64,000 nt of DNA, taken from positions 124,001 through 188,000 of the forward strand of contig QYAI01000049.1 of assembly GCA_003988855.1 (NCBI GenBank). Direction: 5' to 3'. Positions 48,253-60,101 of this stretch are shown here, piece by piece. The first letter of the stretch is position 1, and the number at the start of each line of letters is the position of its first letter. This DNA comes from Arachnopeziza araneosa. Taxonomy: Eukaryota; Ascomycota; Leotiomycetes; Helotiales; Arachnopezizaceae. Below the pieces are notes generated by a model that saw only the letters and a program-made list of their open reading frames with translations, was not told the origin of the DNA and did not search any database. The position numbers and the translations under genes are program-made.

Positions 48253-49186
48253 TTCTTTTCCACGATGTCAACTTCTGACTTTCCCGAGGGAGAGGTAGGC
48301 CTTCAACAAAACATCTGAGGCCCAAAGGTGAAGAGGGACAGTACGAACAGGAGCGGGATTTCGAAGAGAAAGCAGAGGCGGATTCGGCACGTCACAACCT
48401 AAGCTGCAGGGTCGGTTTTCGAGATTCGGGAGAAACGATTGTTGCATGAATGCGAGGCCAGCAGGTCTATCGCGCGCATGGATCCAGACTGGCTGCCAGC
48501 TGGACTTGATGATGCTAAATTCGTGAAGCGCCAACTGCAGAGAAAGGTAACTTGACTGAATGCAATGGGGTGAAGGAGCAGCCGATAATATAATCTAACC
48601 TCCGATGGAGCAACAATCAGATTACTGCAGGTCGTCGCCGCCAGATGTTTTTAGAGGACTGCGTTCGAGCCTTTGCCCGTTTCGGCGTCGTTGCAGGGTT
48701 CCTCATCTGTGCTCATCGCGGCAGTCCAAACCGACTGCAACTGCTGCAAACTGGAGCAGGATTGCGGAAGATTATAACTTCATTTATTACCTTCCCCTCT
48801 CTGTGTAGATTTCAAGCCATCTCCTATTCTCTTCCCTTTCTAGCCATCCTCCTGTCTCTCTCCCGTAGTGCAATAATGGTCAACACCACTATTTGCGCAG
48901 CCACCAAGTCTTGTTATCGATTCCGAGCTGCGACCTATCAACCCTCACAACTCTGCACTCACTCTCCCTTCCAACACTGAGTGCCGAATCCACCAGGAGG
49001 TTCTTTTTCCCACAACACCTCGACCTCGACCTCGACCTCTGGCTAGGGAAAACACACCTGTAGCTTTATGGTAAACTGGCCATCCTCCCTCCCCAGGCAC
49101 TCCACCTACTAAGCCTCTACAGTCTGATTCGAACCCGCCTCGACTTGATGCGAATGTCCTCTCGAGCTCGAATCTCTATCTGAAGC
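48253..49186. promoter_or_regulatory. Divergent promoter of the Boi-type and SP-RING genes
   Basis: A 934-bp divergent interval. A short tandem array of CGACCT (about four copies, 49020-49043) lies in the likely leader of the SP-RING gene. No other specific element recognised. Confidence 0.4.
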
Positions 49187-52100
49187 ATGCGCCGGCCTCC
49201 AGATAAGGATGGTCAGGCATCCTTGTCTGAACGAGACGTTGATTCTTCTAATGCGACTCTGAATACACTCTTTGGAGGAGCGCGGCAGAAGTCCTGGATG
49301 GTCGGAGCAGGAACGCCTGTTCGTCCTACTCCCCGTACAAATGTGTCAAAGAGCTCTGTACCACAAGTTACGTCAATGCAAAGGTTAGTGAGCATGTATG
49401 TGGGCCACAAAATCTCTGCTAATATATATCAGAAACAACACGACGGTACTTCCATCACCAGCGCCAAGCAATGACTCCAGTCCAGTCATATCAAACGATT
49501 CGGTGAACGGGAGAATATATGGGAACCAGCGAGGTGCGAGTAGTAGCAGAAGCATATTAAATGATCGTGCTGCATTTCCACCATCAGACTTAGGCGGGCT
49601 TGATCATCGAACAACGAGAGAAGATAGTCGAATCATGTCAAACGACTCCGTTAGTGAGAGGATGCAAGGAAATCAGCGAGATGACAGTAATGGCAATAGT
49701 GCGTTAAATGCCAAGGCATTGAATGATCGTGCTGCTTTTCCACCATTAGACCCAGGCGGGGTCGATCATCGAACAGCAAGGGAATTCAGTTCTCCGAGAG
49801 AAGATATTCAAATCGAATCACCCCTACATTTACCGTCAGACCAAACCACACCAACATCGATGGGCGTTGATTTGTTGCCTGTCATCTCTGGTGATCATCC
49901 ATCACTAGCTCCTTTGGTGCTCCTTTCTCCAGAACTCCAAAGCAGCACACTTCCAGTACAGAGTGCGCAGCCTCAACCTATACAACAAATTTCATCTGGT
50001 GGAACTCAGACTCAAGAGAATTCCTACAGATTGCCAACATCTGCCCTTGGCTTAGTAGAGTCCCAAGCCCGAATCCAACGGCCTGAGCAACGACTTAATG
50101 GTAGCCGAAGTCCGTTTCCGAGCCCCCTTGAGTCTAATCATCCAGCTTCGAGAGTACTGCAAAGGACTACATTCCCAAGACAGCCTAATAATCCAGGTAT
50201 ATTTCCGAGTTCAAACCAAATCACTCCTTCATCAGGAACAGTGACCCAAAGTTCTATGTTGTCACTTTCGAGCCGGCCTACAGATCCGAATAATTTTCCC
50301 ATTCACACTCAAACAGGGCACCAAGGTACATCATTACCACTCTCAAGACTGCCCACGGATGTGAACCAGTTTCCGGCTTCAGTCCAAGCTACCAGTTCAT
50401 TAACAGTAGAACCTCAAGGTACAGCACTGCCATTACCAGGTTTACCGGCTAGTTACCAGTCATTACATCCACAGCGGGTGCAAGTAGCTCCAACACCATC
50501 ATTAAAGTCTCGAATCGCTTTGATTCAGGCACACCTGAACTCAGTTGGAGGAGAAGGGAGTTTAAATATGGCTCTCGAAAGACCGCGCTTTCAGCTCCTT
50601 ATGGAAGCGTGCACCAATGAAGATCCATTCTATGTTGCTTTGCATCAACTTTTCCTAGTCTGGGACACCAATCGCGAAGAAATTCTCAGGATACAGGGGT
50701 TCCCTGATGTGAGTATTTTAAGGGCTGCTTTTCAGACAATTACCACTTTGATTAAAGGTAATGATGCATTAGCACCAAACCACAAGAGTTGGTTTGCTAG
50801 ATTTCCTAGCCCGCTTAGTGATTTGCTCCAAACCTCTGGGCCTTATAGGAGAACTGTGGTCGATGTAGGGCTGTTCTTGGACAAATTGGCAAGGCTCTGG
50901 TTGCCCTTGACTCAAGAGTGCGCACGTCGAGGCTATCCGGTGCTTGTAGATGAACTCGTCAATAAGCTAGGTTTGCTCTCACCAATCTTGCAAGGGGTGG
51001 TATTCACGGCCACTCGCCGCAACATTGGCATACGCGACGAACCGACTTCTAACAGGATGGACGAACTTTTCAAACGAGATCAGTACGAACATCAAAAGTT
51101 GGCAGCTCGCTATAATACGTCACGTCCACCAACGGCAAAAGAATTGTCTACACGCAATGAAACCTTAGCTAACGAGTATGTAATATTGCACAATCAACTG
51201 ATTCAGCAGAGACAAGTTGCCGCTTCCATGGTGGGCAATAATCCTGCATCCGGAGGAGTGACACCCACTGGTTCCAGTAGTGTGTACGGACAAAACGGTG
51301 TCTCTCAAACCCCGACTATCGTGTCTCGACCAGAACAAGGCGTTCCACAACAACAATCTTGGACCCAGAATGCACCAAGCCCCGATCCGTCTGGAAATTG
51401 GCAATTCACAAACCCTCAAGTTCGAACACCGAGTTCGACGCCTATTGTACCAGGACGACCTACAAGTGTAGGCCCACACCAGCTTCATGCACATACGCCA
51501 AGCCCAACATTGCTGCAAGGACTGTCAATGCATTCGCCAGTTCAACAGAACTTCCAGTTTGCTCCAATATTAAGAAGTAATAGTGGTACTGTACAACCCA
51601 ACCAGTTCAGTACCAGTCCGAATCCGGGGATGACATATCATTCCTCTCCGCTTCAAAATGGGCAACCTTTTCAGCAAGCACAACATGTACCGCAACCACA
51701 GCAACAAAGTCTCAATACGCAGATTCCACAACCACAACAACAAATCAGTGCGCAGCACCAACAACAGCTACAGCATAGTATTGCGCCACACCAACAGAAT
51801 CAAACTTCTGCGCAACAGATTCAATGGCAACAACAGAGGCACCGGCAAATTTTGCTCCAACAAAGACAGGCTCAGCAGCAAGCCATTCCGCAACAGTTTC
51901 AAGGCAGCCGAGCAGCTCATCTTAGACAAGATCCTAGCCAATCCGTTGACCTACACCGAGGACACTCTCGAACGAGTAGTATAAGCAGTAATGGACGACG
52001 GACACCAATCGCAAATCCTCAGTTAGCTTATACTCATCCTGCTAGGAATCCTTCGCTTCCTCCTGAGCGAGACGAGGAAGGAATACTAGCATACGCACAG

Positions 52101-53315
52101 GCTCCGCCATCGCAACGTCAACTTGTCCCCCCTTTAGGTTTTACATTTGATCGTCCTCCAAATGGGTACAATGGAGATTTAACTGCACTTCATCAAGCAC
52201 TTCTGCGATCTCCACGTTTGACTGCCGCGGAATTTGTCTCATCAGAGAAAACACAGAACGATCCAGCATTTAGATATTATCAAGCTATTCGATCACTTGC
52301 TCTTGGTCCCTTGCGATTATCAAGCTCACCCATCTCAAATTTTGAATTCAAAGTCCCCCAGTCAGACCACCCGTATATTCCTAAAGATTCATCCTTTACC
52401 TCCAATGGACAAACGCCGATCCGAGAGTTTCGTCGTGGAACTCTTCAATATCGGATTCGCTGCATCAAGATGGACAAATCCGCAATGGAATGCTCATTTT
52501 CTGATTGGGTTGTTGCAGACACTGTGTGGCCTGAAAATGCGTGTCTTGAGATGAATAATAAACAGCTGGAACTCAGACGTAAAACGCATCATTCCAAAGA
52601 TATGCCCATCGATATTACCCAACTCGCAAGGAACCAAGGCTCTACTTATCCAAATAAGATAACTTTCTCTGTCACCAGAAACCGAAAGGACTTGAAAGAT
52701 TATGGTTTCTTCTTAGGTGTGGACGTTATTGAGATCCTTGGACATCAACAAATCCTTGACATTTGTCAAGAAAATCGACTCCCTGCAGCCGATACTCTAA
52801 ATAAGATTAAAAAAAGCTTAGCTCCTCCACCAAGCGATGATGATGATGACTTCGCAATGGTAGTCAGTGATATCTCCATTGATCTTACTGATCCCTGGAT
52901 GTCAAAGATCTTCAATGTTCCTGTCCGTGGTAGCAACTGCTTGCATCGAGAGTGTTTCGACCTCGAGACCTTTCTTTTAACCAGAAACAGCAAGCTAAAG
53001 CGCCCTCAACAGCCTTGTATGGTTGACACATGGAAGTGTCCTTTATGTAGTCGTGATGCACGACCTCGAGCTCTGCGAATAGATGAGTTCTTGGTCAACG
53101 TGAGAGCATCGCTTGCAGAACAAGGAAAGTTGGATGTTAGGGCCATCTGGGTTTCTGCAGATGGGAGCTGGCGCCCTAAAATTGAGAAGCGAAAGGCTAC
53201 TGGAAATCCTGATGAGAGTGACTACTCAAGCGATGGAGATGGTGCTACTCGACGAAGAGCTCAGAAGCAAGCAAAAGCTACCCAAGCTGAAGTGATTGCT
53301 CTGGATGACGATTGA
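49187..53315 (+). CDS. MIZ/SP-RING zinc finger protein, candidate SUMO E3 ligase
   Basis: Exons 49187-49383 and 49433-53315 give 1359 aa. The first about 440 residues are Ser/Pro/Gln/Asn-rich; a helical block follows at about 435-620 (SRIALIQAHLNSVGG...). A Gln-rich stretch lies at about 780-890. The SP-RING/MIZ finger is near 1225-1300: IFNVPVRGSNCLHRECFDL then WKCPLCSRDARPRALRID. SP-RING proteins stimulate SUMO transfer through Ubc9. No N-terminal SAP domain is visible, so the layout is closer to Zmiz-type proteins than to Siz1. The start ATG begins MRRPPDKDGQ; the intron is 49 nt (GTTAGT...TCAG). Confidence 0.88.
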
Positions 53316-54127
53316 TTTTTTTCTTCATATTTTTATAGCATGTTCCCTCTTTCTGCCATTTTGAATTTGTTTATCATAAGTGGCGCTGTTGGCGGCTTCT
53401 TGCTTTGCTTGCATATACTGGCGTACAGGCAAATAGCAGGAAATGGTATGGTTGGCGCAGGATGGCTGAAGCTTCTACATACCCCGGGTCTTGCTTGAGC
53501 AGTTTGCACACTATGTGCCCTTGTATCATTCTGATCTATGTTCTTATATTGCAGTTAGATGAGCTGCTAAAAACGAATGGAAGCTGCAATTGAAACATAT
53601 ATCGCTTTTCTTCAAGACTGAGTGACCCTGAAAACTTGAATAACTCGATCTGTATTTCTGTCAAGTCTATTTCGGAGGAAGTACTTTCATCGCTAATACA
53701 TTTGTGAGGGGTTATATTATTTCGATCTTTTGGCGATTTATCCCTTCCACCATCTATTGTACACGGCAGAGAATTGTGGAACGAATCCCATGAGGCTTGC
53801 TCATAGTCCAGCCAAAAAAACTATTAGACTTACTCAAGTGACCCGAAAAACACCTAAATATGTCTTCTTGGGGCATCAAGGACGTGATCATTACCACTGA
53901 TCCAAGCCCCCCGAAGCTACTAGGCGCCGCAAAGTCATGATTCTATGCCGTGTACAATAGGCGGTGGGAGAGATAGCTAAGCATTACCAACTGTTTGCTT
54001 CCACGAAATTTGAGAAGAGAAACAGTATTTCAAGATATGTCTTCAAAGCCTCTGACAATTCTAAGATTCTACCAGCCAAGTTTAGCATTTTATTTATGGC
54101 TATCTCCCTTCCTAGACTAGTTGTGCA
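53316..54127. other. Intergenic
   Basis: About 0.8 kb containing the 3' flank of the SP-RING gene. No gene seen. Confidence 0.4.
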
Positions 54128-54945
54128 TCATCCTCTCTTAACAAGACTCTCCTCGTCGCATCTCACCTCTTTCAGCCCCCCATCAAGACTAACATTCAAG
54201 ATGCTTCGATCCGGAACGTTTCTTCTTTGATCCAAAAACTTCATCTGCTGGTCCAAAATTAGATAGCTCCCTCTCATCAACTCATCACCTCCGGACTAAT
54301 ACCTTCACGCTCTTTTGTCTCTCGCACCACGCCTTGAACTCCTCATCCGAAACAACGAATTTCTCCGCATTCCGGACCGCTTCCTGGCCATCATTCTCGC
54401 CCGGCACAACTAATACTTGAAACAATTACATCGAAATGGAGCTGCATCCTCGACCCTCTCCACCATATCCTCTTTGATATTATATCGATTGACGACCATA
54501 TTGATCTTGTACTTTACACCAGCTTCTTGAAACCATAATCTTAATCCCTTTCCAATCTTGATATTCGTAGTCTGATCTAATGAATCAGAACTATGAACCA
54601 GGATATCCACAAAGGAACTATATTTCTCCATCCACTGCTTTGTCGCCTTCGAACGGCTCGTCACGATGCTCACGCTCTCAAGACTCAGTCCTTGCTTGTA
54701 GTGCCGCGCTGACGCTTATTAAGTCCGGGTAGAGGAATGGCTCTCCGCCGGCAAACTTTGGCTTTTTCATACCAGTACGGTGGAGGAATAGTTGACGCTG
54801 ACAGGGGCTTTGAGAGCAGGCTTGCGAAGTCGGCGGGAGAGCTCGGAGAAACCATCTAGGAAGAAGAGGAGAGCGGTGGCGAAGAGAATGAAGTAGATGA
54901 GAGGATGTATGGTGGTGTTGTGGTGTTGTGGAAGTCGTCCTTCCT
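54128..54945 (-). pseudogene. Viperin-like (RSAD2 family) radical SAM pseudogene
   Basis: Viperin-family blocks read in order on the minus strand. A hydrophobic anchor and linker come first (LIYFILFATALLFFLDG, then LKAPVSVNY, about 54930-54785), followed by GMKKPKFAGGEPFLYPDL (about 54777-54724), ESVSIVTSRSKATKQWM, the block KINMVVNRYNIKEDMVERV, then FQVLVVPGEN and MRGSYLILDQQMKFLD. Lesions: the stretch between VNY and GMKK, which should carry the CxxxCxxC ligands of the 4Fe-4S cluster, is deleted (junction about 54772-54780). There is a stop in the segment before ESVSIV (near 54690), a one-base shift near 54427, and a further shift and stops near 54270. Viperins convert CTP to the chain terminator ddhCTP in antiviral defence; this copy cannot be active. 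Confidence 0.85.
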
Positions 54946-56841
54946 CTCAGTCTTTGGTAGATATGGGAGGGTTTTGGAGATACTCACATCGGATGGGAAA
55001 AGAAATTGAAGAGTAATTGGTCTAGATTTATGCTGACTGAGTTCGCTATTATTTGCTATGCTGAAAAGAAAGACTGACATCTGCTATAGGATACACAGAT
55101 ATGCATGCGGCAAGGCAAGCAAGCAGTTCTCAAAGACAAGGCACACTGAGAAAAATCCAATGATAATTGGGCAAATGCTATGCGTCTCTCATGTACTCAA
55201 AAAAGAAGCGAAAAAAAATACTCTTAGTGACTACACAGTTCTTATTTTCAAATGCTACATGTCCTCATTTCATGTCAAACATAAGTTGCAACAAACCGCA
55301 TCCTTTCGCGCAACAATTCATTCGTCACAACCCCTCAACAAAATAAACCTCCACTACATCAACCATAGCCACAAGCCCGAATATCCTCGAAATTCCTGCA
55401 TATCTTCTTGTTTATGCCTACAGAGCGGCCCCTGTCGTTCTGTTACTTGAATTGAAACCCGCCTTTTTTGTGACAATTTCCAAACACCTGAGAAACCCAG
55501 AATAGATGTTTGCATAAGAGGGAGACCCATGGAGTAAAAGAAACGAGGTGGAATCCCAGTGAGAGAGGGAAAATGGTGGTTGTAAGGATGACGGTCTCGG
55601 AGGAGAAGGCGGGAGGAGAGAGTAGAAGAGATGTGCAAACTATTGGGTGAAGATTGTCCAGATTAGAGTAAACAGGAGATCAGTTATGGGTAAGTAGAGA
55701 AGTCTCGGTCCGGATTGTAGAATTTGCGCTTTGATTGGAGTTTTACATTTTTCTAGGGAAGACAATAGAGTTATAGCTTCTAATGAGGCTGGCTGCAACC
55801 TAAATGGAAATCCTTTAATAGGCTACCGATAGAAGATGATAGATAGGGTGATGGAATGCATTTCTCACTTAAACGTCTAAGCTAGATGCAGTTTTTGTAC
55901 TATAGTATCTAAAATGACCCCAAATACCTCCTTTCGACACATTAAACATAAACAATGGTCGATTATACAAGCTTCCTTGAGAAGACATACTGAAAGTGGT
56001 TTACAAACACTCAAAGTTTGCTGGCACTTACATATTACCGACTCAAACATAATGGTATCAAGTTCAGAAGGACAAAAGCGGTGAAAGTTGCCCGAAACAT
56101 CCGAGCGTTATTTTGCTTTCATAGATATCGTATATAATAGGATAGGCGTTTCTTGACATCAATTCATTCAACAGGGTAGTTGGCGTAACAGTAACGCGCC
56201 TGGTCTCTTCACACCTGCAATTGGGCAGGGCGCATCTTGGGCGCATTTTTGGGAAGGGATTGGGAGATCGGAGTGCGAGTCCCCGACTGTCCATATTATT
56301 TTTTGCCTCCTTTACGTGCGACTGTATATATCTTGACTATGTTTTTTTTGTTTACTTCTGCTGAGCAGAGACACTAAGCGAGGTAAGACTGCTAAGTCCG
56401 AAGAAAATTTTGCTTATTGCGGGCCAAACTTGTGTCATTTCTGTTTCTCGCTTGAAGAACAAGGGATATCTAGGGCTTTAGCTACTGAGACCTTAAATTA
56501 GAAAGAAGTGAAATCTTCGCTTGCATAAATCACATATACGAGAGCAGCTTTGTTACGTTATTACTCGGCTGTTCACAAAGCGCGATAGTAGCAGGATAAG
56601 TAGACAGAAGCAGGCAAGAAGTTCACAATGTTGATAACAGCAAACAATAAGCAATAGACAGAGAATCACTCAAACGCTCTAATTAAGTACGACTAAGATT
56701 GTAGTCAGGCTTGGGATCTCAGTAAGATTCACAATATTAGCCTCCAAGTTTCTCTCACTCTCACTCGAGGAGATATTAACTATCAGCTGTACAATTTGCA
56801 ACAAAATATCAAATACAGTGGCATAGCAGGGCTATTTAGTC
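54946..56841. other. Gene-poor interval right of the viperin remnant
   Basis: About 1.9 kb, AT-rich, with no supported gene. Open frames lack domains. I searched by eye for a viperin partner or a transposon end and saw neither. The first part could include the promoter of the lost viperin gene. Confidence 0.4.
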
Positions 56842-57966
56842 TTACAGGCCCTCTTTAGCCAGCATATCAGCGATGTCAAGGTAAAAGGCAATTGCGTTGA
56901 ATCTACGTCAAGTCAGCCTCAAAATCACTAAAAAGAAGAGTACTTACCGCCTCTCTTTCCCATACATGCGAGAGAATAGCCATTTCAGCCTGTTCGTCCA
57001 GTTGATCAGATCAAGATGCGTCACATCGATCAGTGTCCCTTTGTATGCACCCCATTTAGCACTCTCGACACTGACTAAACCATCATTGGGACCTTCTATC
57101 TTCTCAACAATCCTATGAGACTGTCTAAACATGCTGAAGATGCTCGGTGTGGCCATTGCGCCGTAAGAGAAATATCGGACACCTCGAGCATCAGGAGTCT
57201 TTGGGTTGAATTCCTCTAGCATGTATTTCTTTGTGAGTTGACTGAATGCGCCAGTACTTATTGCAAGTTTATCAAAGAGCTTGTATAGTCGCGGTATGTA
57301 TCTATCGCCAATTGCCTGAAATACAAAGTCTGCGAACGCCGATCCACGGTGGGGAGATGCAATGGTTGTGAGGGAGAGGACCTCCACATTATCGGGGAGT
57401 AACCTGGATATCATATACCGCGCATCGAGTCCTCCCATGCTATGCGCTATAATATTAACGCTTCTCCCATCTGCTTTGGCGGCGATGTCTCTCCCTAGCT
57501 TGGCAGCGCGCTGCTCGATACTGCCTGATGCTGGAACAGAAGCTGTGATGATCTCGATGCCATTTGCTCGCATTGCTTCTGTAATTCCACGCCAATAGTG
57601 TACTCCGGGGAGAAGACTACCTGCTACTCGAAGCTCGTCAAACCCAAGAAGGCCATGCGCGAGAACAATTGGATTCTTGGGAGTAGCTATAAGAAGTCAA
57701 CCAAAGGTAAAGGTCAAAGTGAATGCCCAACCATAATTATTTCTAATCGTAGAAAAGTCATCGGTAATTGCTCGACCCAGATCATTAATTCTTGGGTCGC
57801 TATTTGTCGTTTTAGCCTTCTCAACCGCTGCTAACAGAGGAGAATAGCTTGAAAAGCATTTGCTGCATAAGTTTGGGTGCTTCATTGGTAGGACATAACG
57901 ACTTGGTCGAGGGACATTTTGAAGAAGCCATCTCGTATGCGCTACGCGAGCTATCACTAATGTCAT
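56842..57966 (-). CDS. Lipase-type alpha/beta hydrolase
   Basis: Exons 57966-57732, 57686-56948 and 56902-56842 give 344 aa. The oxyanion block is VLAHGLLGFDELR (about 87-99), and the nucleophile elbow AHSMGG places Ser161. Likely acid and His are in GPNDGLVSVES and DVTHLDLINW. This is the fold of triacylglycerol lipases with a bacterial-type LIP core. The N-terminus (MTLVIARVAHTRWLLQNVPR) is basic and lacks acidic residues, consistent with mitochondrial import, but this is only a compositional judgement. The final exon encodes 20 residues and was included because the phase-2 junction gives a clean end and an aligned tail (FNAIAFYLDIADMLA). Confidence 0.88.
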
Positions 57967-58462
57967 CGCCGAGCACTACCCATGCATTGAGTTTGAAGGC
58001 TTTGGTGGCATTGTAAAGGAAGTGGCTTTCGGACTGTTGATTTTGGCGCGAAGTGCCGGTGACGTCGAGACTGCTGTTTATCCTTGTAGACATGTGACAT
58101 GAGGCTGAATGCTCTTCATGGACCAATCAATTCGACTTTGAAAGTGAAGGAACAACTAGAGTTTACAGAAACTGACCTGGAAAAGGTCATGAGAAGAATG
58201 ATTCTCTCTTGGATGATATCGCAACATGATCATCAAATTTTAAGACCAGAACTGAAACAGGAAAGTACGAGCTCATGAAATAAATCAAATCAAAGCCCGG
58301 GTCCTGCAAAGCTATTTCAGGGTACTTTATACACCTCTTCTAAAACTCATCATCTCTACTTGGACATAGAAGCCATTGCCCGATTGCAAACTCCCAGTTC
58401 AATGCTCACAAGCATCATACGTCAAGCCGCAGCCGCAAGTCCCATTCTAGAGTCATACCTCC
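57967..58462. other. Intergenic
   Basis: About 0.5 kb; upstream of the lipase gene and downstream of the V-ATPase subunit gene. No feature seen. Confidence 0.4.
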
Positions 58463-59137
58463 TTATTTCGGCTTCTCGATACGATCAGGAACCACAGGAG
58501 TGATATCAAAGACAGCCTTCAAAAGTCCCCTAACCACTTCTTCTTGACCGTTCTTGCCAGCTTCCTTGATTTCCTTTATCTTGGATACGGCCTCCTTCTC
58601 TGCCTCCTGCTCCGCCTGCTTGTTTCCACTGCTATGCTAGGATTAAATGTCAATTAGCTACCCACTATTTTAGGTTATACAGTATGTACTCGAGGACGGC
58701 TGGAGAGATAGATAGAACATGGCATACCTCAGACTCGAACTTCTTGAACTCATCGTCTTTTGACCTCTTGTAGGCGTCAATCTCCTTCTTTGCCTCGTCC
58801 CTTGCTTCCTTTACACGCTTTGTGCGGTCTTCAATCGTCAGTTACCAATGCCAATGAGTTCGTTGCGCTGAGTGGGGTTAGCTCACATTCTCTTGCTGCG
58901 AAGTGTTAGCTTTGATCAATTGGTAGCGAAGATACAAACTAACCTTTCTGAACAATCTTCTGAGCTTCCCTCTCAGCCTACAATCCATCAGCATACCGCC
59001 CTCTAAGATAATCATAGTCCCTCAGCTAAACAGAAGCTACTCACATCGAGGAGGGTTTGGATACCCGCAGAGTTTTGTGCAGACTAACTTCGTCATTAGC
59101 GCACCGTAAAGGCAATCCTCTAGATATTCCATACCAT
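58463..59137 (-). CDS. VMA10: V-type ATPase subunit G (Vma10)
   Basis: Six exons: 59137-59135 (ATG only), 59083-59045, 58977-58944, 58895-58887 (9 nt), 58828-58728 and 58636-58463, giving 119 aa; family members are about 114-118. Subunit G forms the peripheral stalk of the vacuolar proton pump with subunit E. The conserved N-terminal block spans the small exons (SAQNSAGIQTLLDAEREA, then QKIVQKAREYRTKRVKEARD). The acidic/basic coiled coil continues to VVRGLLKAVFDITPVVPDRI. The 9-nt exon encodes ARE with part of the next Tyr, so skipping it would remove three residues in frame. All introns have GT-AG ends and phases agree. Confidence 0.95.
58887..58895 (-). other. Nine-nucleotide micro-exon of VMA10
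   Basis: The exon CAAGAGAAT lies between acceptor CGCAG and donor GTGAGC. It completes A, R, E and the first base of Y in the conserved KAREYRTK stretch. Skipping it would delete three residues but keep frame. Confidence 0.85.
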
Positions 59138-59357
59138 CTTGTAATCCTCTTTGCTTTCTTCGGAGCTCGGTTGTGTATTGAAGCTCGTTATCGGAGGTGC
59201 AGATAGAGGGTTCTGTTGATAGCTACCTTAGCGCCAAAGGCAACGAGCTCCAACCCCTGCTCGGCAAGCTCCGTCTTGAACCTCGAAATTTCGGTCATCA
59301 AGACAGAATTAACTTTGGTTTGCCAATTGATGCGAACGACAGGATTTGAGACTTGAT
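59138..59357. promoter_or_regulatory. Divergent promoter of VMA10 and PET117
   Basis: Only 220 bp separate the two start codons. Shared or overlapping promoter elements are expected; I cannot name a specific site. Confidence 0.45.
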
Positions 59358-59673
59358 ATGTCGCGGGCAGCAAAATTTACTCTAGCTGGGACATCGCTCT
59401 TTGCGATTACCACAGTTGTATTTGTGCATTATACGCAGAAGGCTGAGAAAGCTGTGAGGTCTTTCTCTTACCTTCTACTCCTACACGTCCTGTGGAATTT
59501 ACAGCTGACATATTTCCTAGGCAATGCACCAAGGTGTAGTTCGGGATGTAGAGCAACAGCGAATTAAAAAGGAACGACAGCTAGACTTTGAGATGCAGAA
59601 GGCGCTTGAAGAGGAATACAGGAAAATACAAAATGTGCATGATGGTGGAAGTTTACCTGAGAAGCCAAGATAG
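59358..59673 (+). CDS. PET117: Cytochrome c oxidase assembly factor PET117
   Basis: Two exons, 59358-59453 and 59521-59673, give 82 aa. PET117 helps insert or use haem A in complex IV with Cox15 at the inner mitochondrial membrane. The layout is the family's: MSRAAKFTLAGTS, a single membrane helix (about 9-24), then a charged helix with HQGVVRDVEQQRIKKERQLD and FEMQKALEEEYRK. The intron is 67 nt, phase 0, ending TTTCCTAG before GCA ATG CAC. Confidence 0.92.
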
Positions 59674-60101
59674 CAGGAATCTTTCCAGTAAAGATCACGA
59701 GTACGAATAGCCCTTAATGTATTATATTAGTACACGAGAGCATTGGTGGCGCATCGGGGGAGCAAACAGGGACATTGCATTCGATTGGGCTAGAGTCAAT
59801 CACTTCATAATTTGTAGGAACTGGGCAATCATCAATCTGCATTAGACTGGCTCTCCTACCTAGGAGCCCAATATAGTACAACGAGCACACCGTTTTTACC
59901 ATGCGCGACATGGTTATAATCTTCCTCCGCTCAATTTCTTTCTTTTATCTTCGCCAACAAACTCGCGATATGCATGAAATCCTTTTCGTTCGCTGGCTCT
60001 TTCTTATACTCCTTCCCAAACGCCCAGTTATGCAAAGACTCCACCCCGCTCTTGCTTCATCTATACATTCTTACATTCCCCTTTCGCGCACGATGGCTAA
60101 T
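59674..60101. other. Convergent intergenic region
   Basis: About 0.4 kb of 3' flanks between PET117 and RPB2. No gene recognised; short open frames here look random. Confidence 0.4.

Noticed and set aside
49125..49150. tRNA T-loop-like GATTCGAACC motif
   Set aside because: The flanks cannot form the T stem or an acceptor stem, and it lies in the leader of the SP-RING gene.
53964..54230. Plus-strand open frame overlapping the viperin remnant
   Set aside because: It is antisense to the recognisable viperin C-terminal blocks.
55354..56294. Viperin partner or transposon remains to the right of the viperin remnant
   Set aside because: No family block, terminal inverted repeat or target-site duplication could be seen.
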